Positions 46,201 through 51,902 of a stretch of DNA of 64,000 nucleotides are shown here, piece by piece. Made by a program: the position numbers and the translations under genes. The notes beneath the pieces were generated by a model. It had not been told where the DNA came from, made no database searches, and saw only the letters and a program-made list of their open reading frames with translations. This DNA comes from Methylovirgula sp. (GTDB lineage Bacteria; Pseudomonadota; Alphaproteobacteria; Rhizobiales; Beijerinckiaceae): contig NZ_JBBCGP010000001.1 in the NCBI RefSeq assembly GCF_037200945.1, positions 2,602,501-2,666,500 on the forward strand, written 5' to 3'. The stretch's first letter is position 1. Every line of letters begins with the position of its first letter.

Positions 46201-47201
46201 ATTTCGACTTCAAAGGCGGCGACGCTGAAGCCGTATTCACATTCTTCCAGTCCCTACCTGCGCAACAGCAGGACATCTTCGACAGACAGATATTCTTCCA
46301 GGAACTGAATACGAGCGGCCTCGAGTTTAACGAATCGACCAATCTTCATTTCAAAAGCTACATCGTTGGTCAAGATGCAGCTGCGATCCTCTTCCCGAGC
46401 GAGGATAAGCAAGGTAATCCGATCACTTATTCGGGCAACATCACCTTCTTCGGCGACACGGGAATACGAACGCTCTCGGGTGGAAACATTCAAACTTTCA
46501 CGCCAGGAGGGAACACGACCGTCGGCGTCGAAGGACCGATCCCGCCCGGCAATGCCGGCATTATTACACAGGGCACGGGCGACATCGATATGTATTCTCT
46601 CGACGATGTTGCCCTCGGCGAAAGTCGCATCCTAACGACGTTTGGCGGCAACATCGTCATCTGGTCGGCGCAGGGTAACATCGACGCAGGCCTCGGGAGC
46701 AAGACGACGCTAGTCTTCACGCCGCCCCAAAGACTTTACGATAACTTTGGCGATGTGACGCTGTCGCCGACAGTCCCCTCGACCGGCGCGGGAATTGGAA
46801 CTTTAAATCCAATTCCGCAGGTTCCCCCCGGCAACGTCAATCTGGTGGCGCCGTTCGGGACCGTCAATGCGGGCGAGGCGGGCATTCGCGCGTCGGGCGA
46901 TTTCAACGTTGCCGCGCTCCACGTCGAGAACGCCGCAAATATTGATGTCCAAGGGATAGTGACAGGTATCCCAACCGTCGCAGCGCCGAACATTGGAGCC
47001 TTGAGCAGTGCCTCAAGTGCGGCAGGTGCGGCGCAAGCTTCGATCTCCAATCCGTCGACGAATCAATCCAACAATATTGCGTCGATCATCCTGGTTGATG
47101 TGTTGGGTTATGGGGGCGGGGAAAATCCCGATGACCAAGGCGGCAGCAGCCTCGACAACTCAGTTTCGACGCCGCAGAAGTCTGGATCAAAGCAACATTG
47201 A
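34209..47201 (+). CDS. TpsA: giant filamentous-haemagglutinin-type adhesin (4330 residues)
   Basis: Start chosen at ATG 34209, where a signal peptide begins (cleavage near TSAKAHP). A helical Gln/Ala-rich stretch (about 45-100) precedes the TPS secretion domain (about 138-260: NVNINQTGQTALLNWQTFNVG, GQVYVINHNGIVFGG). The body is repetitive beta-helix sequence rich in Gly, Asn, Ser, Thr, and I see no cysteine anywhere. The C-terminus (YSLDDVALGESRILTTFGG, then LVAPFGTVNAGEAGIRASG) resembles the DUF3739 end of filamentous haemagglutinins. No toxin domain, VENN motif or immunity gene follows, so this looks like a structural adhesin. Codon use is NNC-rich in the first 2.9 kb and mixed afterwards. 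Secreted by the TpsB at 21851. Confidence 0.93.
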   Translation: MPIRRPASTHGLRTALLAGVSLAALVWMQTSAKAHPLYGMAGATSVTSQASAAAIANAQQSAQTAQQAMSQLSRATQAVQAMLQQTQATARALAQQTPSGIPNGLATGGLVPDSGLAAQGVANAVTSWTNANAPTQSTSGTQTNVNINQTGQTALLNWQTFNVGQNTTLNFNQQGNSNWVAINRVEDPSQRPSQILGQINAAGQVYVINHNGIVFGGASQINVGTLIASTADIVNTSTIFSAQNGATLAPSFADAGGAVIVDAGAEITTNTPSSVTSGGGFVLLMGTEVENAGMIVTPQGQTELAAGDNFILRPGFSTNGNSDSTTDGNEIAVELNTLGSSLTGGSGFVENSGYIEADTGDITLAGETVVQNGVALSTTSTAVRGTIHLLSSASDPDSSVTLGPSSVSLILPDANSILASDAQRSTLIANSITADTTREEDTTIQLGAQFDDLSTLADFQDESRVEIVTGGTVDFQNGSQTIAEGGQISVSATNRVQVDNGALLDVAGDVAILQMSANDLAVNIEGPELSDDPNNRLANILQPQNINVFVDARDLIEVPASSADPTPRFFSAGGVFNVTGEFNDVDHTIQEWMAVGGQITLSTGANGSVVAQQGAVFNISGGQIQYQAGDIAQSYLIDAFGNVFNVNNAPADDTFVGVDDGFVDAHPEWGITEIFANYFRPSEVFEQGYSVGRDAGSLILSTPTALFDGTIDAGVITGQDQNTARPASISDPFTLPQTTAPLQGQLDLGDYSALGLVNGYDTSVVFDDSGDNSDGNIAVNDAVPTSATNTADFNASQISSFNLGGLNITTQGSISVNAPLTFAPGANINLTAATIDVAANITAPSGNISITNLLSPAQIASFSGTIIPTTFTDANGVAQATIETGVTLDTQGLWSNASLDPSFTADQAFINGGSVSIDESQGVTLDPGSTIDVSSGAAILVSGKTQAGSGGNVTLIADDAASGTVANAALILGAAIQAYGVSGGGMLTIQSGPTITITGQPSDDGSLDLSSSLFSTGFSNYNVSSNFGITLTPGTQLDVTTPVYEFTDASISVPTGGDPAQALQLWLPPLFLPNPVTAQLTQRAGASLTLQAGTSSTPNSFIDIGTGSTIAVDAAQSINLIGTSQITVDGTLRALGGVASASGITPGGISIVSSLGGQATSSIWIGSDATLDVAGISATARDDQGRPYGVVTNGGSIILGLAGDVFNASGNGIINSTHDFIVVQQGALLDASGTSATIDLAAGTPSSPLSKSTGIGTVLDASSGGSITMSSYSGIYVDGAMQAAAGGIGAEGGSLNVTLETPDEGNFNPKQPSFVPRIITISQTLGPQLPSGISSNSGVSELAFGQAQFSADALELAGFDNLSFTARDAILFDSNVNLAVGGSIAFHEGALADTSASGNVAISAPYVLLDGQTGINTQVVLSYPTLWGTGTWQGSVQHSTGTFTVNADLIDIADQVAFGIHSPATTNRFGTPTTIDLAGFGNVQLDSQGDIRFLATASGGGSSNAFSASLATSGNLTFAAAQLYPVSGGIGEAFAGVTSIANPVFGSQSTLTVDHIGQADPQAPDSVGGQLTLAAALINQDGIVRAPLGSITLGDPSSGTINVVLGPDSITSASANGLDIPFGGTTDGVNFSVNGASASLISNANTITFVSQSVTVDKGAVLDLSGGGTLAGAGFIEGEGGSVDVLSTPLSNSNPANNFSSNGNQVFAIVPGFQGGYAPVAPGEGMAPTIGEQITIPAGVPGLPAGTYTLLPANYALLPGGYRVELGGKVSGSSLIAGAAAAGSGNFIVDGSEGIANTGVKSPLPIEMILTPGSAVRNDSDFDEEDFTTFAVQQAQTLGQTVPFVPDDAGTLLLNYWGSNPGADAGAALSFNGTALIAPAAGGVTGLVEVNTITGGTNLEIVASAPTPGFIGYSISAPDLDNIHAPTLSIGGQIDEAGLRSAFVISGLVASSNSVTIGSGVDLTAAQIFLMAGAGGINLDPSAEIDTIGQGNVTSNTSPGDFFNANSSNAPVGATVLVVSNDENVNLINTQSSTGAITVGENARIFSEGVIDFATSGTVSIDPSARYGTRNLGLDVGTINISSTDPIANAVVPPGLLLTQAILDQILAGDTDVGAPALQRLTLTASQSINFYGSVDLNVVDPETGKADLDLDVNTPAIYGFGSASDVASLTTGTFTWGGIASGGSGGVPASSATPTAVVAGGPGTGSGTLQINASEIDFGLASTAIPNNQTTFDLVAGGFSNVELNASQQISSTGKNSLVVFQAQGANFGDQNTGGNLLLTTPLLTGGAASILNITAGGGIAITAPAGEMPSSQTTGALGAEIDLTANGDLPNSTASILVDSTILLQSGKLSMTGTGDIDLQAGSALDLSGQTTAFFDQDSFSWGGTVALTSSNGSIVQDAGSLIDVSAVNNNAGSVTASAVNGAALFDGQIEGGSTTGFEAGQFSITGQSIGDFVALNTMLDSGGVFGLRSFDIKQGDLTIGQGETVQAQTVSISLDNGSLTVDGTIDASGDTPGTIDLAASGNLELDSTSVLDAHGTVLQVDSNGQLIDAENVGTVNLTTTNGTLTLDPGAGIDVSVTAPSGVQLASLGDVELNAPRTGTPGAASMTGPNAPTNATGDNIAISAPDDVNGDHINIIGAGTIALNGFATYTNAPDSPDGTPGDAAPNTQFITQAYLDEIDQDSQQFINGALVNSAFLSNIKGLIGAVITANSTSSVTPATGTQTFMIQTGLGFSAGQTVAVVDSANSTIGMNGTVVSYNSANGTLVVDVSSANGGLVTNSWAISAAPNMPATFHVRPGVEINSATSSGDIDTSGDLDLSGFRYSSLNPATSRTAVVGSGEPGVLIIRAAGNLNVNGSISDGFAPPPGTPDDNNWVINTGSVTTQPITPTTDVVLIGSTTGSTTTFATNAPATVVYDLPIRQTSIVANAIIPFQVTTSANFTFGSSSTTRAPITFANSTTTVAPITEPNGAVIPSGTTLAAGTVIPAGSILGSGTVIPAGSTLGAGTALPGQVSIAATTVPAGTQLDIFTSLQLSANITIKPGETIPTGTTPGQAQIPIGQAVSQSFFITGGTISISSAATPTLMFAVPVSSATLKRGVAISFAFSNSAAVTVSSSWTLSAAITLSAQTTTASAIHEPGPDGITIPKGTVLAAGTIIPQGSTLDSGASIPVGSTFAAGSDIPTQGGTTLRISATTIPAGTPLDLFSANLAVASSGALVPVGAVIPTGSNITSAAFLTRPVNDAGTAGQIDAVASMLPAGDLSWSMNLVAGSDLTAVDPETVSASAAATGSGNVVLDDAHFGGTITSQTPSFSVMRTGAGTLDIVAAGNFEEETDFGIYTAGTQSASVDSAFNLPRAPASASDNSVLGLSESAYASAIAGYQAYYPTDGGNVSVNVGGNLTGDFVPAAGGTSNDSDDVANWLWRQGGSINGTSEATAWWINFGTYTNFPNGSTPVLTGFTGIGTLGGGNVTINVGGNAGTTATSNTAALTAAVASTGRVLSDGTELETGGGNLTVNVGGKLNSFVQSTVVDANGDQGGTFTDLRGDIAINAGAVGTIVPTQTFSGTESTLLGDPRSLSPTTSESAVEEGGIIVVLGDGSVDIDTRGDLVLGGVGDATRIGEPNFTSEPNSPTAFMSWFSLWKDATAVDLFSAGGNLAPNTAAPNPGANDESTDTGRIFLPPTLDLIAASGNMYFSDASPVSNNSGPLPLELAPAPTGQLNILAEGSIYDAEIDMSGADQSALATPSEPGIATVRNRSGIVSFSTSNASTNIYNNSNTGSAVSALFAFGPDTPTADLHADDSQPIHIYAETGDILGLQFGEILTFNPLIAPVVTPSTWFIGAKSAEIQAGNDVISSGVPYTQTTGSDFELTNSNTIPGFILNDKSTDVSTLSAGNEIIFSSLQVGGPGLLEVSAAHDVFEENKGAFQSVGPVFNVNASDRSNGAGITLLAGIGSAGPDYTDFANDFLNPSDPSTLLSGLSDYSQIVQQNDVALESWLAQNFDFKGGDAEAVFTFFQSLPAQQQDIFDRQIFFQELNTSGLEFNESTNLHFKSYIVGQDAAAILFPSEDKQGNPITYSGNITFFGDTGIRTLSGGNIQTFTPGGNTTVGVEGPIPPGNAGIITQGTGDIDMYSLDDVALGESRILTTFGGNIVIWSAQGNIDAGLGSKTTLVFTPPQRLYDNFGDVTLSPTVPSTGAGIGTLNPIPQVPPGNVNLVAPFGTVNAGEAGIRASGDFNVAALHVENAANIDVQGIVTGIPTVAAPNIGALSSASSAAGAAQASISNPSTNQSNNIASIILVDVLGYGGGENPDDQGGSSLDNSVSTPQKSGSKQH
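43110..43900 (+). repeat. Duplicated IPAGS-type repeat block inside tpsA
   Basis: Around residues 2968-3230 of TpsA the 12-residue unit GT-x-IPAGS-x-L-x-x is tandemly repeated (TVIPAGSILGSGTVIPAGSTL). The block, ending in SIAATTVPAGTQLDIFTS, recurs after about 150 residues as TIIPQGSTLDSGASIPVGS with ISATTIPAGTPLDLFSA. The two blocks are clear relatives, pointing to an internal duplication of a beta-helix segment. Confidence 0.7.
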
Positions 47202-47316
47202 TGAGCGACTACTCTGCCATTGCCCCTGAATGCGCGGATCCAGTACACCTCGGCCACGCCGTTTGAAAACGAAATCGTCGAGGGTTTGTCGAACTTTGCA
47301 GATTATTTCTCACCCC

Positions 47317-47842
47317 GTGAAAGCGGCGGCAACTCTATGGCCGACGTTGCTCATCGCCGCGCCTGCGGCTGCGCCGCCGAACGGCGCCTCGGACACACGT
47401 CGGGGGTGACTGCAACGCCTAAGTTAGACGCCGCTGCGGACGATCGTGCGAACTATCGAAGCTTGATAAACGTCGCCGCGAAGCGAGAGGGGCCTCCTCC
47501 GGAGATTACCGACGCCGTCATGGCGGTTGAAAGTGGGTATAATCCCGGTGCTATAGGCACCTCGGGCGAAATTGGGCTGATGCAAATCCTGCCGTCGACG
47601 GCGCGTTTGATGGGCTTTCCCGGCGCGGACCTGGACCTTGCGGTTCCCGAAACCAGTATTCGAGTCGAAGAGGTCAATCGCTACAGGCCCGGCATGATCA
47701 TCGTCACCAATGGCGATCTTGCACGGCGCGTCGTAAACGGGACGTTTGAAATCGATAATCTCAAAGATTTTGTTCCGCAGGTGGAGCAATGTTCGGTGCA
47801 CGAGCGACCTCGTTGCCGGGCGGCATTGCCCTGCTGGGCTAA
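47317..47842 (+). pseudogene. Chimera of a lytic transglycosylase 5' part and a fecR 3' part
   Basis: A GTG at 47317 opens a signal-peptide-like frame (KAAATLWPTLLIAAPAAAPP). A frameshift leads to transglycosylase sequence, ITDAVMAVESGYNPGAIGTSG to LAVPETSI, nearly identical to the intact gene at 51903. At about 47660 it passes directly into EEVNRYRPGMIIVTNGDLARRVVNGTF, the end of FecR as in the gene at 55714. A missing T after VEQ shifts the last codons; the correct frame FGARATSLPGGIALLG ends at TAA 47840-47842. A deletion between a transglycosylase and a fecR gene explains it. Not functional. Confidence 0.85.
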
Positions 47843-47933
47843 AATCCGAAGCGTTCGGCGCTAAATCCGAAGCAACGCCATTGTTGGTCGATCTCTCACC
47901 ATTTTTTAAGAATCTTGGCTCCTGAGCAAAGAT

Positions 47934-47964
47934 TTCTGCGGGTTTTGGACGTTCCGGTCGTCTT
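47934..47964 (+). promoter_or_regulatory. Putative FecI-type ECF promoter (site 2), before the Hint gene
   Basis: TTCTGCGGGTT at 47934-47944, 14 bases, CGTCTT at 47959-47964. It lies about 90 bp after the fecR remnant, the same relative place as site 3 after the intact fecR, and the bases after both sites share GAGGGGGCG. The following leader to the Hint start is about 385 bases; it contains only a weak frame (48047-48337) that I do not accept as a gene. Confidence 0.7.
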
Positions 47965-48348
47965 TGAAAATGAGGGGGCGACGAAGGATTTGCAGTTCTT
48001 CGATTCCTTGTCTGCCTCCGGCTGATTTTTGACGAGGACGTGAGCAGTGGCGGGGCAGGGTGTATGTGTTTCTGCCGAAAGGGGCGGTCCGATGCGACGT
48101 GCGGCCCGCGCGACCCTTCAGTGCGCTAGCCGCCCCAGATTTCTGAGCGAGCGTCGTATCTCGGCGGCAGCCCCTTCGGCCGAAGGGCGGCGGGGGAGTG
48201 CGCTTCGACCTCTATCATTGTTTCGTGCTTTCGGGTCGGCTCGAGGCGAACGCCCAGAATTCGTGTTGCGCAATCGTCAATCGCGGCGGCGGCATTTCGG
48301 TGGGGCATTTCGCCCTGTTTTCACTTTGGAAGTTTGAAGGAGCGCACG

Positions 48349-49818
48349 ATGGCTGTCGGCTTGGATCTTACTGAATTGAGCGGATTTCAGACGAAAGCTG
48401 AAGATTTTCTAGATCAGGGCGTGGTTACCAACAACGGCGATGGAACTATTACTCTGGATTCCGCCACCGATCCCGTGACAGGTGTTCCGGGTAATCTTCC
48501 GGCTGGGACGTCGATCTCGTTTTCAGCGTTTAACGCGAATAACGCCAATCAATCGTTTTCCTTTGGTGAAATACTCCACAACGGCGCCTCGGTAAACGGT
48601 ATTGGCATTGGCGGAGGGTTTGTTAGCGGTCACGGCCAAAGTCCTCATCTCGTGGGCTGGAATTCGGAAGGTTTATTGTTTAGCTATGTAGGCCAGTCGG
48701 TCGGAGGACCGAAGTTAGAATATGCTTTTCTGGGTGAACCGAGTGCGGCTTTGCAGCCGGATGGTCTTCCTACAAACGCTATATTCAATCAAAGTCTCGG
48801 CGACGTTCCCGCGGGTTTTGCCGCCCTCTGCTTTGCTGACGGGACGTCGGTCGGTACGCCCTCAGGTGGTATCGCGGTCGAAGATATGAAGGCTGGCGAT
48901 GAAGTCCTGACGGTTTCGGGCAAGGCACGGCGCGTTGTCTGGGTCGGCGAGATGCTGGCACGGCCGACGAAGCATCCGCGTCCCCATGAAGTCAATCCGG
49001 TCTGCATCCGCGCAGGCGCCTTCGGCGACGGCCTGCCAGTGCGTGATCTGCGAGTCTCGCCCGGTCATGCGCTTTACGTCGATGGCGCGCTGGTACGCGC
49101 ACTACAGCTCGTCAATAACGCGACTATCGTGCAGGAAGAGGTCGAGCGCATTCGCTATTTCCATGTCGAGCTCGAAAGCCATGATGTTTTGCTCGCCGAA
49201 GGTCTGCCTTGCGAGAGCTATCTTGATGATGGCAACCGTTCCTCCTTCGCCAATCGCGACGAGGCCATTCTGCTTTACGGCCGGGTCGATCCGATCGGTT
49301 GGGAAAAGGCCTGCGCGCCATGGATCGACGAAGGGGCGCAGCTTGAGGCGCTTCGCAGCCGTCTGCATGCCCGTGCCGAGGCGACGGGCTTCGAAGTGTC
49401 GGTTGAGCCCGGCCTGCATTTCGTCGTCGACGGCGCGCGGCTAGAGCCATTCCACACCATTGACAATCGCTTCTGGTTCCAGGTTCCGGCCTCTAAGGGC
49501 ATTGAACTGGGATCTCATGCGGATGTGTTGACGCATGTGGTGCCGGGTGCCGGTGATGGCCGCCGCCTCGGCGTTGCCGTGAGCGATCTGCGCGTCAACG
49601 GCACGGCAGTGGCTCTGAGCGATGGGGAGATATTCGGCGCTGGCTTCTACGAGGTCGAGACGCACAAGGATCGCGCCTGGCGCTGGATGGACGGGGCCGC
49701 GGCGCTTGGGTTGGTCTCGGACCGGCCTGCATTGGTTGAGATCGATCTCCACATGGTCGCGCCGACCTGGAAGCGTCGCGCCCCGGCGTTGCGTTTGGTT
49801 CAAGCAGCCAATGGCTAA
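48349..49818 (+). CDS. Hint-domain (hedgehog/intein-type) surface protein
   Basis: 489 residues from ATG 48349, with GGAG upstream. Residues 1-155 form a beta-rich Gly/Asn domain without signal peptide. The Hint domain then starts with CFADGTSVGTPSGGIAVEDMK: Cys161 is the expected nucleophile, followed by EDMKAGDEVLTVSGKARRV and the conserved SPGHALYVDG. Hint_2-type proteins are thought to process themselves and are often exported by leaderless systems. The last 150 residues form another beta domain. Its position behind site 2 and before the sulfotransferase suggests co-regulation with the adhesin. Autoprocessing is inferred from the motif. Confidence 0.85.
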   Translation: MAVGLDLTELSGFQTKAEDFLDQGVVTNNGDGTITLDSATDPVTGVPGNLPAGTSISFSAFNANNANQSFSFGEILHNGASVNGIGIGGGFVSGHGQSPHLVGWNSEGLLFSYVGQSVGGPKLEYAFLGEPSAALQPDGLPTNAIFNQSLGDVPAGFAALCFADGTSVGTPSGGIAVEDMKAGDEVLTVSGKARRVVWVGEMLARPTKHPRPHEVNPVCIRAGAFGDGLPVRDLRVSPGHALYVDGALVRALQLVNNATIVQEEVERIRYFHVELESHDVLLAEGLPCESYLDDGNRSSFANRDEAILLYGRVDPIGWEKACAPWIDEGAQLEALRSRLHARAEATGFEVSVEPGLHFVVDGARLEPFHTIDNRFWFQVPASKGIELGSHADVLTHVVPGAGDGRRLGVAVSDLRVNGTAVALSDGEIFGAGFYEVETHKDRAWRWMDGAAALGLVSDRPALVEIDLHMVAPTWKRRAPALRLVQAANG

Positions 49819-49884
49819 GACGCACAGAACTGGCGGCGAGCATCTTTTCGCCGCCAAGGCGTTCGCGAATGCTCGGGGTCAGTC

Positions 49885-51744
49885 GTGTTGAATCATGTCG
49901 TAGTGGATGAGAAAGTAGAGTTGGCTGTGTCTACGGCGATGGCAACGGGAGCGGAGAATTCTCTCTGTTCCTGCGGCAGCGGATTACCCTCGGTCGCCTG
50001 TTGTAGCCTGAAGATGGCGGGCCTTCGGCCGGCGGAGCCGACGCCGGAAAACCAGACGCGGCTCGAGGCACTGCGGGATGCCCGCAAGCAAGCCAATCAG
50101 GCGGCTGCGACCGATCTTTCGATCGTCATTCTCACCGAACAGCCGACGCTGCTCGACGCGCTCTCCACGCTCTTTCTCATCCGCAGGGATCAGGCAAATC
50201 GTACCGCAGCGCTGGCCCTTATCCGACGCGCAGCGGCACTTGCGCCGCGAGAACCGCGCTATGCCAAATATCTGATTGAGGAGCTGGGCGAGCAAAAGGC
50301 CTGGCGTCAAGCTGAGGCTTCAGCGCGCCGGACTGTGCGCCTCAACCCAAATAGTGCTTTGGCGCACCTTCTTCTCGGCCAGGTTTTCACGCAATTGTTC
50401 AGGTACGAGGAAGGTGAATTCCATGTGCGTCGCGCGCTCGCGCTCGGTGAGGTACGTGCGCCTGAAACTTTGATGACACTTGCCGGAAATTTGCGGATAC
50501 AGGGCAAGTTCGATGAGGCCCGGGACCTCTTTGACGAAGTGTTGGCGCGCGCGCCAAGCGCTCCGCGCGCCCTGCTGGGGCGCGCGCAGACCGAGCATGT
50601 TGCAGGGAACTCTGCGGCTGCGGAAGAGCTATTGAATCGCCTAACGCCGCCCGGCGAAAATGTTCCGCCCGCGGTTATTAGCCTGAAGGCGCAGATCGCG
50701 CTTGCATCAGGTAGACCACAAGACGCCCTTGAGCTTCTGGCGCGGGTCTCGCAAGTCGCTGGGGCAGAGCGGCATTATTTGCGCGGTCAGGCTCTAGACA
50801 AGCTTGCTCGTTATGACGAAGCGTTCGCGGCGTTTGGCTCAGCCAATGCCGAGCATGTTACGATGGCTGGCCAGTCGTTCAATGCTGCTAGACCGCGAGC
50901 GATCGCCCGCACCTCGCGTCTCTTTGTCGCCGATGAAGGTAACAACGGGCTGCCCGCGATAGGGAAGGCGTTTGGCTCGCAACCCTTGTTCATCGTCGGC
51001 TCGCCGCGTTCCGGAACGACCATGCTTGAACAAAGCCTGTCGATGCATCCGAATATCATCGGCGGCGGCGAGTTGAGCAGCCTCATGCACGCCGCTGCAG
51101 CTTCTGCCCGGCTTCTTGGCAGCCCGGCGCGCTATCCGCTGTCTTTGACCGAACTTTGGATTGCCGATGGCCGCGAGCAGTTAAGTCTTCTTCGTGATCA
51201 TTACCTGAACAGCGCCAAAGCGAAATTATCTGACCTCACAGCGCCCTGGTTTACGGACAAGGCTCTGACGCACGAGCTTTATCTGGGTTTCATTCATCTG
51301 TTGTTTCCGCAATCGCCGATCATTCGCATTGTCCGTCATCCGCTGGATGTGGTGGTTTCGAACTACGCCAACGCCCTGCCGCATGGCGGCTTCAAAGGCG
51401 GCGTGAGGGACACGGCGGACTATTGCAAACTGCTGCTTGAAACAGCGGAAGCGACGCGCCAGCGCAATCCGGACATCAATATCCTGGAAGTCCGCTACGA
51501 GGACATTCTTGAAGATCAGGAAGGCTGGACGCGGAAGATGCTCGATTTTGTCGGCGAACCGTTCGACGAGGCCTGCCTGCGCTTTCACGAGAACAAGCGC
51601 TACGGCCGCACTGTGAGTCAGCATCAGGTACGCGAGCAGATCAACAATAGGTCGAAGTACCGCTATCGCAATTACCTGAAGCATCTGAATCCTGCGATCG
51701 AGGTGCTTCAGTCCGAAATCAGCCGTCTGGGCTACGAAATCTAA
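49885..51744 (+). CDS. TPR-sulfotransferase with N-terminal SEC-C motif
   Basis: 619 residues. A SEC-C zinc motif (CSCGSGLPSVACC, 28-40) is followed by TPR-like helices (about 85-300). A sulfotransferase domain comes next, with the PAPS 5'-phosphosulfate loop GSPRSGTTMLEQSL (about 371-384) and the 3'-phosphate motif RHPLDVVVSNYA (about 483-494), and it ends SRLGYEI. Such enzymes move sulfate from PAPS to carbohydrate or protein acceptors. The neighbours (adhesin, Hint protein, polysaccharide genes) make a surface glycan or protein acceptor likely. The start is an in-frame TTG; an ATG 19 codons inside is an alternative. The C-terminal 38 codons are repeated at 57239. Confidence 0.9.
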   Translation: MLNHVVVDEKVELAVSTAMATGAENSLCSCGSGLPSVACCSLKMAGLRPAEPTPENQTRLEALRDARKQANQAAATDLSIVILTEQPTLLDALSTLFLIRRDQANRTAALALIRRAAALAPREPRYAKYLIEELGEQKAWRQAEASARRTVRLNPNSALAHLLLGQVFTQLFRYEEGEFHVRRALALGEVRAPETLMTLAGNLRIQGKFDEARDLFDEVLARAPSAPRALLGRAQTEHVAGNSAAAEELLNRLTPPGENVPPAVISLKAQIALASGRPQDALELLARVSQVAGAERHYLRGQALDKLARYDEAFAAFGSANAEHVTMAGQSFNAARPRAIARTSRLFVADEGNNGLPAIGKAFGSQPLFIVGSPRSGTTMLEQSLSMHPNIIGGGELSSLMHAAAASARLLGSPARYPLSLTELWIADGREQLSLLRDHYLNSAKAKLSDLTAPWFTDKALTHELYLGFIHLLFPQSPIIRIVRHPLDVVVSNYANALPHGGFKGGVRDTADYCKLLLETAEATRQRNPDINILEVRYEDILEDQEGWTRKMLDFVGEPFDEACLRFHENKRYGRTVSQHQVREQINNRSKYRYRNYLKHLNPAIEVLQSEISRLGYEI

Positions 51745-51755
51745 GGGGGGCTGTT

Positions 51756-51836
51756 ATGGACGTTTCCTTGGGACGTCGATTGAATGGCGCGTGCAAGGAC
51801 GAAATCCTCTGTTACGTCAACGGTGCAGCCGAGTAG
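51756..51836 (+). pseudogene. Truncated start of a second phosphatidyltransferase gene
   Basis: Eleven bases after the sulfotransferase an ATG opens 26 codons, MDVSLGRRLNGACKDEILCY and so on. The spacing, GGGGG(C/T)CGTTATGGA context and MxxSLGRRxN start match the intact CDP-alcohol phosphatidyltransferase at 57368, but similarity stops after about ten codons. It is the remains of the copy that followed this sulfotransferase before a deletion. Confidence 0.75.
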
Positions 51837-51902
51837 TTCCTCGCAGCCGTCGATCATGATCCTCTAAATCGAGGGGATAGGGCGGCGAGGAGAACGAAAA
51901 TA

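Noticed and set aside
34209..47201. TpsA as a contact-dependent inhibition toxin (CdiA-type)
   Set aside because: No VENN-like boundary, no toxin-like C-terminal domain, and no immunity gene after the stop; the end matches DUF3739-type adhesins.
47220..47864. A continuous 214-codon frame after tpsA read as one protein
   Set aside because: Its middle is transglycosylase, its next part FecR, and its two ends are in the wrong frame compared with the parent genes, so it is a damaged chimera rather than a gene.
48047..48337. A 96-codon frame before the Hint gene
   Set aside because: Arg/Ala-rich with no motif, in the leader after ECF site 2; no similarity to any part of the duplicated copy that would indicate a gene.
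48829..49100. Intein inserted in a host protein
   Set aside because: The Hint part is a normal Hint_2-type segment with no split extein homology and no homing endonuclease.
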